A DNA stretch of 64,000 nucleotides from Hyaloscypha bicolor E (Eukaryota; Ascomycota; Leotiomycetes; Helotiales; Hyaloscyphaceae), in NCBI RefSeq assembly GCF_002865645.1, contig NW_020194552.1, positions 620,001-684,000 of the forward strand, given 5' to 3'. The position numbers and the translations under genes are program-made. Shown here piece after piece: positions 12,822 to 25,688 of the stretch. The first letter of the stretch is position 1; each line of letters begins with the position of its first letter. The notes beneath the pieces are model-generated. The model saw nothing but the letters and a program-made list of their open reading frames with translations, was not told the origin of the DNA and searched no databases.

Positions 12822-13871
12822 ATGAACGAGTCACAAGATCAAAGTGAGAAGCGAAAACGTCAAAATCGCACCGCCCAAAGACGTTTTAGTGAGCAAAAGT
12901 AACTACCGACGTTCATAATCTTTCTGCTGATTTGTTACTACAGGAAGCAGAAAAAAAGTATACGACACAGCTTTCTTAGACTCCTACCAGACGGGGAACA
13001 ACACCGAATATGCCTCTAGCGGGCTAGCTATGGTTTCAACAACTAGCCGGAATCTATTAGGCGCATCGCCAGCTGTCTCGCCAATAGACTATCAAAGCTT
13101 TCGTGGTGGAATAGACTTCAGCTCCTTGTCCTCGGGCGACAGGAGCGACAGTTCTGACGGTCTTGGCATGTCTAGAGCTTCCAGCTTTGCCACGACTCAG
13201 CCCCGATCCCTTTCCATGCTGTCACCCCTCAGCGAGGACATTCCTCCTGCAAATAGGGAGAATAGCCATCATCCTTCTAGTCGCCAACCCATTCCGATTG
13301 ACTTGAAACCTACAACCTTTCCGAGCCATGCTGCGTATTTCTTCCCTTCTAACGAGGGTCTCATGTCACCTATTAGTACGCTTCCAATGACAGAAAGCTC
13401 AGACAACGCATACTCGGGAGGCGAGACTGCAAGGGACCTATGTATGGCTTGGTCACCGGCGAACCATTCTGCTTCTAGAAATGCCAACCAAATCAACCGG
13501 AACAATTCCGACCATAAGCGCAAAGTTATTTCAAGTTCTGTGAGTCAGTCAATCGCCAACAGTTCGACAGTTTCTAACTCCTTATTCGCGTACAGAACGC
13601 GCACCAATCTTATACATCCCCAAAGCAGAGCCTCTCCGGGACTGATAAAAACGGAAACAATCTGAGATGCTGCGTGGCACACAAGGCTGAGATGATGATC
13701 TCAGATGTGCAGAAATTGTGCAAGTTTGGAGTACGTTTCGGGCTTCTTGTGGTGGAGGACAAGGAGGTGGATGACTGTCTAAGGTTACTGAAAACTAAGT
13801 TCCAGGAGATGGCAAACTGCCCCACAAGGGATGGGTTTGATTCGAACTCAAGTGATAGCGATGCAGATTAG
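12822..13871 (+). CDS. bZIP-type transcription factor without a visible leucine zipper
   Basis: Three exons, 12822-12888, 12944-13539 and 13596-13871, with donors GTGAGC and GTGAGT and acceptors CTACAG and GTACAG. They splice in frame to 312 residues. The basic region lies right at the N terminus (residues about 10-27): KRKRQNRTAQRRFRSRKK matches the N-x-x-A-Q-R-x-F-R pattern of fungal Yap-like bZIPs. No heptad leucine repeat follows; the chain goes straight into a Ser-rich region (about residues 40-210). The C-terminal exon holds a conserved-looking block, KLCKFGVRFGLL to LKTKFQEM, then an acidic Asp/Ser tail. It stands divergent to the ABC transporter, as a cluster regulator often does. The missing zipper is odd: it may dimerise differently or be defective. 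Function is inferred from the basic region alone. Confidence 0.75.
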
Positions 13872-15654
13872 GAAAACCCCTGAAGAACCAGGCAGATTAG
13901 AAAGAGCAGAGCATTACTCGATGGCACAGGCCCATGTGGGAATTTTGGTCTACACGATGCTACTGCCAACTGGTTTCCTAAATACTGAGCACATGAATCT
14001 GAAAATACTGTCTGTCTGTCATGCCTGAAAGCTGTGAAAGAAAGATTGCACTTGAACACTCGCAAAACGGGCTTCTGACACGCTTGCCCAGCCACACATC
14101 CTTATTGAAGATATTATAGCCCTAGGACTACATCGCAGCCCAAGGAAGGATGTCGCACAGAGGTAGTGTCGCAAACAATGATATTGGAAAGGGCAGGAAC
14201 TACATGTCGCTTTGCCACTGCCCTGTATAGGCAAAGAATAAATCCACGACGCGGTGATATTTCGCACTCTAATCGGCCCTTTTCTACCACGACATTGCAT
14301 TTTAAGAGTTGTTGACTTCCCAGTGTAGCACACCGTTCAGCTCAAGCCACAATGACGTGGTATAACCCTTAGACTTCTGGATTGAACAGACTTGAGGGGA
14401 ATACAGGTATACCCGTGAATAGTCAAGTAAGTAGTTACTAGGTACCAACTAATTGAGAGCGCACGAGTACAAGTATATTCGTTTAATACCCGGTATTTTA
14501 AAGGTTTTAAAAATATATTATATAATAAAAAAGGAAACAAAAACCACGTAACTCAATTATTACTTTTAATTATTACAGTTATTTTAAGGCCTTAATATCG
14601 TTATATATTAAAAGAATTAAAAGATATTAATTATTATTTAATTATTATTATTTATATTAATTAATTAATTTTTTATAATTTATTTATTTATAATATTAAA
14701 GATATATTTAAAAAAGATATAATAGTAATAAGTAATATTATAAGAAATATACTATTACTTAACTAGTTCTATTTACTAAGCTAATATTTCTTTTTTTAAT
14801 ACTTTCTCTTACTTCTTTCTTTAGCTTTATATTTTATAAAATAAGAAATAAAAATCTCTATACTTTATTTTAATTATTTTAGTTTTGCTATTAAAAGAAA
14901 TTAATATTAAAAAAGAATATATAAGAATAAATTAAATAAGTATAATTACGAATTAAACAAATATTATATAAATGAAATATATATTAAATTATTTAAAAGT
15001 TTTTTTTATAAAAAGAAAAAGAACTAAATATAAAATAAAGAAAACAATTAAGAAATTATATAAAAGCTTATAATTAAATAAATATTAATATAATTTTTAT
15101 TATAATATAATTATATATTATTAAAATATAATAAAAAACTATAAACTTTATAAGTTTAATTATTAATAATATTATAAATATAAAATATATATTTTAAAAA
15201 GCTTATTTAAATAAATATAATCTTAAAAACTAAGTCTTTAAGTTATATAAAATTAAGATATAAATAATACTTAAAAAAACATATATTTTATAAAATTATT
15301 TAAAAAGAATTATTAGTTTTTTTTAATTATTTTATTTTAAAAACCTCTAATTATATTATATATATATATATATATATTAATTATAATATTCGAACTTTAT
15401 AAGCCTTATTAATCTTTAATTATATTTATTATATAATAATTAATATAATTTTTTAATAACTTAGTATTATATCTTAATAAATCTTATAAATATTAGTTTT
15501 AAAGAATAAGTAATTAATAATCTTTAGTTTAAATAAAGCAAGTTTAAGCTAAATATAACAAATTTTTGTAACTTCTTTAAAGCAAATATGAAATAAAGAA
15601 TAAAAAGAAATAAGAGCTAATAAATATATTATTAGTAATAAATTAGAGGCTATA
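13872..15654. other. gene-free flank grading into RIP-type AT-rich DNA
   Basis: From 13872 to about 14500 the base composition is ordinary and no gene is seen. From about 14510 the sequence becomes very AT-rich, with TA-rich low-complexity tracts including a TA run near 15356-15375. No protein similarity survives. It is probably an old transposon degraded beyond recognition, into which the copia element inserted. Confidence 0.5.
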
Positions 15655-15659
15655 ATAAC

Positions 15660-15959
15660 TATCGGTTTACTAGGAATGCATGGCACCGTTATATAGGCGT
15701 GGAAGTACTATTTATATAAGGTTAGTAAAGTTGTTATTATTTAGAAGTAGGGATTATAGTATTGTAATATTAATATGCGATCCCTAAATCTGCTAAGCCT
15801 AAAGGGGTCTAGTCTACTAGTCGAGTTACTAATAGAATGCGAGGTCATATGACTATATCCCGTATCCCATGTTCCATTGCCTATATTTCATTACCCATGT
15901 CCCGTATCCCGTATCCCGTGACTATATATGTGACTCCCAAAGGAATAGCTATACTAATA
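15660..15959 (-). repeat. copia 3' LTR (left copy)
   Basis: 300-bp direct repeat of 21768-22067. It starts TATCGGTTTACTAGGA and ends AGCTATACTAATA. The target duplication ATAAC lies immediately to the left. Confidence 0.85.
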
Positions 15960-18900
15960 CTAGAAACTCTCTAAAAACGCGAAAAATAGTATCTCCCTCC
16001 GATTATATACAAATTCCCTAATCCGGCCTAGTACCAGATTTCCCAAATACTCTATATATCCATATCGCTTCCGAGGTTTTAATTATATACCAAAGGCCGT
16101 AGCCTTTTATACGTAACTTCCTCTTCTATAATATCCTCCTATCCCATATATTTATTTCTTGCCCTATCTATACTTGACCTATTTCTCTACGTCTAATTAT
16201 ATGGTATTCGTATTAATTAGGTACTTGAGGGCGTTTATTAGCTTTAATTTCGTTATGGAATCGGCAGGATTTAATTTTTCCTTAATCTATTTGACTTCTA
16301 TAATCTCTCGTTATTTATATGCCTGGCAGAGGTATATTATATTAATTATTAGATGCTTTTCTCGAGTAGTTCCTAATTTGACGAGGTATTCGTATAACGA
16401 CTTCGAATCCGTACAGACTACTAGTAATAGTTCTATTTCTAGTATTTTATTAATTATAGATTTAACTAAAGTGCCTATATTAAAGCCATAAGCCATACTA
16501 TAGAGTTCCAAAGCTAGAATGCTTCTGGTAATTCTCTTGCATTTAGTAAAGAACTAGTAAATAATATTAGTATATCTAGTTCCGTTTACTAGAACTAGAA
16601 TATATCTAATTTGGGAGGAGAAATCTCTATTATTTGTAAATAAAGTATCTATAAAAACGATTAAATATAAGAACTCCTTTACTAGCTTTACGAATCTTAG
16701 TCCTCTGGTAGCGTTCTTAATTTGCTATTAAATGCGCTTATTAAGTGCCTTTATATTAGTTTCCGAGAGTTTAATAGCTTGAGCAGTAATTAATAGGTTA
16801 TATAAAGCTTCTGGTTAATAGACTAATATAATATATACTTCTCTAGTATATTAGATAATATATTAGTTCTTAATAGAAAGATCTTAATAAATAGTACTCT
16901 TATTACTTATAGTAATAGTATTCTTTATAGAAATAATTCGGAGGTTTTTATACTAGTATTCCTATATAAGAGTAATTCTAGTAATATTTATATAAATAAT
17001 ACCTCTATTAAACTTGAGATTATAGTTAATAGTAAGGTATTTATATTCCTTGGCCAAAAACTTAGCTTTTTAGAGCTTTAGTTACTTTGTCTTTACAAAA
17101 TCGTTATTTCCGATAAATAGGGTATTATTAGTTTAAAGGCTAATAATTCCGAAGAGTTACTTACTATAGAGGAAGCAAGGGTTATAAGTTAACTATTTTA
17201 TAGAAAGCTTATTAATATAATAGGAATAGTAAGTTTTAAACTAGTAGTTCCCAGCTTCCGGTATATTATATAGTAATTTCACGACCTTTAGAACCGAATT
17301 ATTATTCAGATTTAGCTCTCTAGTAAGCTTATAAGATAGGTTAATATAAAAATTACGGTTAAGTAAGGTTATTAATTAGATATAAGCTTGCGAGATATTA
17401 TATAAATATAGCTCCGTAGTATTTATTATTATAATAGTAATACTAAGAATAATTCTCTGGCTAATATATTAAATAATAAGTAATTATATTAATACTATAT
17501 ATTTTTTACTATTATTATAAGCCTAGATAACTAGTCTCGACTTCTTAAACTCTCTTTCCGTATTCTTATTCTTAATCTTATTAATAAACCGGAAGTTAAA
17601 GATATATATCTCCTTTAGTACCTAAGATCTGGAAGTAATCTTAAATATGCCCTTTTCTAGAAGGCTAGTAACTTTAACTTAACGGGAGTTCTTATATAGG
17701 TTATTATTTTATAGGAATACCGTAAAATCCGGGTTCTTATAAGGATATCCTCTATTATACTTTAGTAAAATAGCGGGAATAGCAGGAGGAATTATACCTG
17801 TATTGCCTTTAGCCTTACTATAGAGTTCGGGAATAGGTTCAGGTTCGGGGCCATTAGTAATAACCTTAATATTCCCTATATAAAAGAGCTTTATAGAGAT
17901 TAAGCAGAAAGTAGTATTACCGTATAGTAAAGCTAGTATATAGTTCTCTCTATTAACGGCTACTAGCTTATATGGCCCATCCTAACTACTAGATTAACTA
18001 GTATTTCCTTTATACTATACGAGAATATCCGAATTTAAGAGAAGTTTATAGATATTAGTAGTACTAGAACTATTTCAGGTATTTAGGGTATTTGTAATCT
18101 GGTATCTAGCTTAAAGCTTCTGAATTTCTACTATTACTTTCTTAAATACTACTAATTACTATAATATAGTTAGTAATAGGGTATTATATTCGGTTATTCG
18201 GGATAAAGTACTATAAACTAAGAGGATTAGGATAATACTATTAGGTCTAGCGAAATTATTAATAGCCTTAAAAGCTATTTAGAGTATAGTATCCTTATTA
18301 ATTCCATTAATTTTGGCTATAATAATAAGGTAAGTATATTAAATTAGGCTATAATAATATTCTATAATTCCGACGGAACTATAAGCTTCTATAGGAATAA
18401 TTTTGACCTTGGTTCCTATAGTATTCGCAAGCTAAGCAAACTCCTTACTAGTAAACTACTTTCTGGTATCTGCTATAATCTAATCGGGAGGGCCTAAATA
18501 GGTATTAATTCAATACTACTTTAGGGTATCCCAAGTATATAATATACTAATATTTTAAAGCTATTAGCCGGCTTAATATCTAGTATCTTTATTAATAATA
18601 TAAAATATAGGCTTACCAGAAATATAGAAAATATTAATAATAATAGAATAGTTAAAGCTAATATTATCTCTTAGGTTAAACTTAAATTATTCCGGTAATT
18701 ATCCAAATTTCTGGTATTACTTATAGTATTTTATAAGATACTTAAGGGCTTCTATATTAATATTATAGCCTGCTTATTCTAGTATATTTTAAAGCTTACT
18801 AATAGATAAATAACTAAAATGGCAATATAGATATTATAATTCGACCTCTATAAAAAAGCAGGAATTACAAGTAAAGAATTCGGAAATAAAGCTTTATAGA

Positions 18901-21767
18901 GTAATATTCCAAAGCAGGAAAGAGTATCTAAAACATTATACTATAGGTATAAAGCATCTATTAGAAGTAACGAGATAATTAGTAAGATTATTAAAGTAGA
19001 TTCCTAGCTTGTTTATATTAGCTAAACTAAGTAAAAATAAAGTCTTTATAGATATAATATAAAATTATACTTGCCTAATTAGTATTCTTATTATTATAAA
19101 TCTAATAGAGGATATAGATCTAATACTAAACTAGATATTAATTTGATCTTTAGTAGTTTTATTAAGTTAAATACTATTATTAGTTTACTATAAAGCTTGG
19201 AATTAGTTAGAACCAGTAGTTAAGAATCTAGTAGCTCCGGTATTAATTATAATTCTATAAAAATAATAAGTATTATATTTTAATATATTATTAATTATAA
19301 ATATCTGAGTATCTTTTATTTATTTAATAGGCTCCAAGGTATAGTTTTCGCCTATTATCTGGTATATAAGAGAAAGGGAAATAAGGTTATTTATAAGGGT
19401 ATTAGTTATAGAAATAGTAAGAGTAGGGGCTATGGGAGTGGCTAGGAAGCTTTTAATAGAAGTAAAATAGGAATTAGAGTAATATTTCTCTCCTTTATCC
19501 ATTTCTGCTAATAAGGCTTTAAAAGCATTATCTATTAGTTTATCCTTATTACTCTCGTTATTCTCTTCTTCTTTGAATTCGGTAATATACTATATATAAG
19601 TATTACTAAAGCGTTTATTAAAGTTACGGGTATTTCGGGATCTAAATTAGTAAATGTTTCTATTCTTAAATCGAGCCTTCTTAGCCTCTTATTCTTCCGG
19701 TATATACTTCTATAAGCGGTATTTAGGTCTCTTATATATAAAATACGATTTCGGAATATAATTATTATGGTTATATGGCTTAAAGTAGTTATTACAAGTT
19801 CCGAAGTTATGGCTAGGTCCGTATTAATAATTTCCGGATAGACGGTAATTTAGAGGATTTTAAAAATAGTATTATTAATTAGTAAAGAGAATCTCGGTAT
19901 TAATCTATTATTTCTTCTTATAAGTAGTAATAGATAATTAGAGCTTATTAATAAGTTAGCCGAAAGTAGAAGAAGAATCCAAAACTATATATTAGTATAC
20001 TAGTATGCCTTAATAGGAAGTAATAATCTTATTATATAGGAATTCGGTATTTTATAGAGCAGGTACTAGTTCATATTATAATTTATATAGGTTATTAATT
20101 AGTAACTAGACAAGCTCAAATATTTTTTTTTAGGGTATTAAGCTATTATAATTACTATTATAGTAGTATTCCACTTATCTAAGTTTTAATATTAGAAACC
20201 AGGGCCTTTAAAGAAGCTATAAATATTTATATAGGCCTCTTTATATATATATTAAGAGAGCTAGTTATTATAAAAATAATCTTATACTAGTTCTTTTAAT
20301 ATAGTAGGAAAAGCTCTTACTAATACCTTTTATAAAAGCTCTATATATTAGCAGATATTAAAGAAAATAGCAAGTTTTTAGTTAAAACTACTATTAGTTC
20401 TATTATATTTCTATATCTCGGTATATATCTTTACTATTTCTCTAATTAGCTTTATAATAAGAGGGCTAGCTAAAGGGCTATTTAAAAATAGTAGAGGTAA
20501 TAAAAGTAATAGAAATCTATTATTACTAGCTTTCTGCGGTCTGGTACTAGTAGGAATAATTATAGGTAGTAAAGAAATATAAGTAATAATCGGTTTAGTT
20601 TATTAATTTCTTATAATACTATTATTAAGAGATATATATAATAAGGTAATAGGGCCCGTATTAAGGTCTAGTCTAGTAGTAATAATATTAGCTATAGTCT
20701 AGGTATATTACTCTTTTCCCTAAATAGTATTAACTAAAGACTATATAATAATAAGTCCCTTATTATTTTATTTAATATAAATACTACTATATTATAAAGT
20801 AGCTCGTAATTTATATAGTATATATTAATCTAGATAATTAAGTACTTCGAGATCGAAATTACTAAAATTTTCCTTAAATAATTCCCAGAGATTATTATTA
20901 GTCGACTTCTCTATCTTATACTAGAATAGTCTAGTATTAAGGTAGTCTAGGACTTCCTTATTACTATAAGTAATTAGGTTAATACCGCCTTTTTACTTCT
21001 TTACCTATATGTATTTATCTTATAGTTCCGCTATACCGAATCCCTAGGGTCAAGCCCTTCTTAATATATATATGATTTATAATAAAAGAGGTTTAAAGGT
21101 AAGGTAATTTATAATAAGTTTATAAAAAGGATTTAGTAATAAAAATATCCAGATACCTGGTTTAGATACCAGATACCCTAGATACCTAGAAATATTATAG
21201 GTATTAAAGTAAATATTTCGCCCTTAAATATTTCGTTTATAATAAGAAATTTAGGAAGTGAAATATTATAATTCCGGGAGAGTTTAAAGCTTAAAGAACT
21301 CAATTTAATAGTAAAATTAAAGTAGTAGTTAAAGAGCTTTAAGGGCATATATAAAATATATATTCCGGAGAGAGTATCCCGTAAATACGGGTATTATATA
21401 AGTGGAAAAGATGGGTTTTAAGAAGGTAGTCTTGGGGCTAAAAGAAGTTGGTTTTAAAGGATAGTAGATAGTTAAGTAAATAAATGACTAAATAGCTAAC
21501 CGCTTATTAATTAGTAAGAACTAAAGTCTTCTCCTTTAGGCTATTAGATACTTTATAAAGTTAACGAGTAATTCCCCCCTTTAATAAAGTAATTATTAGT
21601 CCTTGGCAAGAGCTAGCTATTTTCTCCCTTAGGCTACCGGATACTTTATAGAGTTAATAGGTAATTCCCCCTTTTAATATAGACTAGTTTAATTTTGCTA
21701 TAGGCTACCGGATACTTCTTTAGCTTAAAAGATTCTATTCTCTGATTTATATATATAAACTAATTAG

Positions 21768-22067
21768 TATCGGTTTACTAGGAACATATAATACCGTTAT
21801 ATAGGCATGGAAGTGCTATTTGTATAAGGTTAGTAAAGTTGTTATTATTTAGAAGTAGGGATTGCAGTATTATAGTATTAATATGCGATCCCTAAATCTG
21901 CTAAGCCTAAAGGGGTCTAGTCTACTAGTCGAGTCACTAATAGGATGCGAGGTCACATGACTATATCCCGTATCCCATATCCTATTGCCTATATCCCATT
22001 GCCTATATCCCGTGTCCCGTATCCCGTAACTACATACGTAACTCCCAAAGGAACAGCTATACTAATA
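21768..22067 (-). repeat. copia 5' LTR (right copy)
   Basis: 300-bp partner of 15660-15959, followed directly by the target duplication ATAAC at 22068-22072. It holds several CCCGTATCCC/CCCATATCC tandem motifs. Confidence 0.85.
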
Positions 22068-22072
22068 ATAAC

Positions 22073-22631
22073 TTTATTATATATTAAAAAAGTCTTTGAA
22101 AAAGATATAAAGAGACTTTTTTAATAAGTAATAAACTAAAGCCTATTACTAGTTAATTTAATATAGTAAAGTATAATAATTAATATATATTATATTACTT
22201 AGTTAGCTTAAAGAGCAAGATTAGTTTGTTTTATAATTTTTAGTATTATATAAAACTATTTCAGGCAGGCGATTTAATTAGCTACTAGGGTTAATTTACT
22301 ATATTCCGGGTTACCTGCCGGGCATCCAAAAAAAAAAACACCCTAGCAACTATCTATTTCCCGGATATCCACCCATATAACTTAACCCGGGCTGAATAAT
22401 GACTAGAGTAAGTACTAATAGTACCCGAAATACCTATACCCAAGTCTGTAATTAATATATGTAGAATTCATAGCATACGCCCATAAGATATATAGACGAA
22501 ATCTAACACACCCGTAAGGCTTTGAACGCTAATACCTCCAGAGCCTTGTGGCTGAAATAGACATGAGATTTCGCCAAGCAATGTGAGATGAACGAGTATA
22601 TATTTAACGAAACTACTAACCCTGACCACTA
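22073..22631. other. gene-free spacer between copia element and X1
   Basis: The first 370 bases are RIP-type AT-rich DNA with a poly-A run near 22328. From about 22450 to 22629 composition returns to normal. This stretch is the left flank of transposon X1 and was continuous with 33829 onward before X1 inserted. It therefore lay downstream of the precursor-peptide gene. No gene is recognised in it. Confidence 0.45.
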
Positions 22632-25483
22632 CAGTCGGTCTGATCCAAAAGCAACAAAACGGTCGCTCTTTTACGCCCATAATAACTTTTTAACTATAAC
22701 CCTAATTAATTTATACTAAGTAATACGATTATAGAATAGAACCAGGCGAAAAATACCTATTAATTAGATTTTTAATATAATTTATAGTTCATTAATAATC
22801 GAGGCTTAAAGTATATAGACCCTTTTTATTTTTTTGATTTTTCCCTATATAAAACACAAAAATATTTACTTACTAAGGTCACGTAAGCCCGGGCTTTAGG
22901 GAAAGATCACGGCATCTTACTAGCCTTATTATTAATATAATAATAATAATTAAGCCCTATAAGCTCAAGTAAGCCTTCCTAAATACTAAATATAGCTTTT
23001 TCTAGTACTATATATATTATATATATAGTAGGTCCCTAATTATATAGGTTTTAAGCTAATTTTTGGCCGAACTAAATCTATAAACCTTACTTATTACTAA
23101 GCTATCTTTTTTTCCTTACTTTTATATATTATTTCATTTATCTATTACCTTTTTAGATATTATTCTATAGTGTTTTTGCTTCCGTATATATTAAGTAGCT
23201 TATTTAATACTTAATTCCTTCTAATATATATTTATCTAATAGAATATATAGTTATAAAACCTTTATATAGTCTTAATTAAATAAGCTTTAAGTATCTCTA
23301 TTATCTTAATCTTAGTATCTGGAAAGCTAGTTTTCTTTATTTAATAATATTAAGTTTTACTATATCTCTAGTATATTTTAATTAAATTAATTTCATAATA
23401 GAACTTTAGTAAAAATATAGCCTTATATTCCTAATCTATAATAAGCTCTTTAACTTGGGACTTCTTTTTAAAGAAGTCTTAGTAATTTAATAGTATATAA
23501 GCTAAATAATATATTTATTTAATAGTAGGAGGGTATTTAAGGAATATAATATACTTAGTATTCTTTAGATACTTAAATCTTAAGCCAGGAATATTATAAT
23601 CTTACTTAATAAGAATCTATTCTATATTCTTAGGCTCTTTTTCTCTATTTAAATTAAGTTACTAAAGGACTTAAATAGTATTCTATAACTTCGGAATTAT
23701 ATACTTTAGTAGAAAGTATATATCTTTTCTATAGGCCTTAATATTACTCTTTTTAATTCTCTCTAATTCCTTATTTATACTAAAGATATTTAGTATATCT
23801 TTATTATATAAAGTATATATAGAAGACTAATTAAATATTAGAATAACTATATAGTTTGGGTATTTCTATTCAAATATATTAAGTATTCTAGTAATTTATA
23901 CTAGTAGTTATTTTATATCTTACTAGGAGTTCCTATTTAAGCCTAAATATATAATTTAATAAGTATCTAAATTGAGATTATTCGGAATAAAAATGCCTTT
24001 ATTATTTAGTATTCTAATATGCTTCTTAGGGTCTATAAATTCAGAATTATAAATTAGCCTCTTTTTACTTTTTCCGGATATTTTTTACTAATTATCTACT
24101 AGCTAGAGGCTCTTTTTGTAATTAAATCCATAGAAATAGCTCTTATTATAGAAGTATATTATATATATCTAAACTTTAATTAGAAGTAAAGATTAAATTA
24201 TATACTATATACTAGCTTTATTCTTCTTATATTAAACTATATATAATAAAAGCTCTTTTATTAAAAGTAAAAATACCTTTTAATAATACTTAATTATATT
24301 AGGGTATTTATATCTATTTATATAAAGCCCTTTCTTAGTTTTATAGTAATAAAAGCCGAGCCTAGAAAGCTATAAGTAAACTATATTATAAGTAATAGGC
24401 TTTTCTATTATTAATAATAATTGAGGTAAAATCTCCTAATTAATAGTATTTAGGAAATTATTTAGTAATATTATTCCAAGCTCTTAATTAATTAACTAAG
24501 TATAGCAGGCTAAAAAAGTATTCTTATTATCTAGATAAAAGATACTTTTTTTTTTACTATTTCTAGTTTCTTGAGGAATACTATATTACTATTAATAGTA
24601 ATTAAATAGCCCCCTAATTTGCCGAGCTAGTATCTTTCTATTATTTAAGTAATATATTAATTCTTTTAAGTTAATATTATTCTAGCTTTAGAAGCTATTA
24701 GATATATTACCGGAATAAGTATAAGTTAGTAATTATATATAAAGTATATAGCTCTTTAATTTGAGTTAGCTTAATATTTATATTATTAAGGACTTCTTAG
24801 TAAGTTATTTATATATTTAGAGCTTTATTATCTCTATAAGCATTTCTAATAAGGGTATCTAAAAGCAGCTTATTTATTCTATTATTTTTATTTTTAAGCC
24901 TTTGCTTTTCTCTTAATTATATATTTCTAGAGATATTAATTAATCTCCTAATAATATTGAATTATAGCTTCTTTTATTTAAAAAATAATATAATTATAGG
25001 AGTCTTAAGCTTACTAGATTACTCTATAACTTGAGTATCTTTTGCCCTTTAATTATATATATATTTTTATTAAGTTCTTAATAGCTTTACTAATTTCTTT
25101 ATTAATTTGGGAATATATAAGCCTCTAAAAGCTAGAAATAATATTAGTATACTTATATTATAATATAAAAATAATAAAATAAAATAAGAAACTTATTAGC
25201 CTATTTTATAAGTCTTTACTCTTATTATATAAATATAGGCTTCTCTAAAATAATCGTCTTATTACTACTAATAATAAGCTTTTACTAAGCCTAAAAAAAA
25301 GTCAAATCTTTAAGCTTTACTTTATTATTTTGTTTAATATCTAATTTATTAGAATTATTTTCTATATTAGAGGATTTCCTATACTATTTATTAATAAATA
25401 CTTGAATTATAGCTTCTTTAGCTATAATAAGAACTATAATTAAATCAAGAGTTAAATTAGCTCTCTTGCATTTCTAAAGGCTT

Positions 25484-25688
25484 TATAATAGCTAGTATAA
25501 AGACATGATTTACTAAGGATAGGATATTAGAAATAGATATAAAATAAAGCTAAGCCGGAATTACTTAAATAAAATAATACTAAAGATTAAGTTATTCTCT
25601 CTATTTTATTTTATAGCTTAGTATTTTCTAATATATGAGATTCTTTAAACTTTAAGCCTTTAACTATTATATTAATTCTACTATTATA
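25484..25688 (+). repeat. gypsy 5' LTR
   Basis: 205 bp, starting TATAATAGCTAGTATAA and ending CTATTATA. Paired with 33292-33496, with target duplication GGCTT directly upstream. It carries more C-to-T type changes than the right LTR. Confidence 0.85.

Larger units (their letters stand above)
15660..22067 (-). mobile_element. Ty1/copia LTR retrotransposon, RIP-degraded
   Basis: Two 300-bp LTRs (15660-15959 and 21768-22067) share long near-identical stretches, for example CTAAGCCTAAAGGGGTCTAG, and are flanked by the 5-bp target duplication ATAAC (15655-15659 and 22068-22072). The full element is 6408 bp. On the minus strand, near 16511-16311, a conserved copia RNase H segment is readable (CTDSKSLYEYLVKLGTT), so transcription ran leftward and the 5' LTR is the right one. 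The rest of pol is riddled with TAA and TAG. LTR ends now read TA...TA where TG...CA is expected, consistent with RIP. The element is certainly dead as an autonomous unit. Confidence 0.85.

Noticed and set aside
15355..15376. CRISPR-like or origin-like repeat at TA-rich tracts
   Set aside because: These are simple TA dinucleotide runs in RIP-degraded DNA of a eukaryote, with no spacer structure.
14510..15654. Centromere or AT-rich isochore function
   Set aside because: High AT content here is adequately explained by RIP of transposons, and no independent evidence for centromeric function is available from sequence alone.
16159..16491. Hydrophobic plus-strand open frame in the copia element
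   Set aside because: It is the antisense of the RNase H region on the minus strand. The real coding direction is leftward.
22468..22680. Minus-strand small protein beginning in the X1 end
   Set aside because: The first residues come from the transposon inverted repeat, and the rest has no features and lies in former intergenic DNA.
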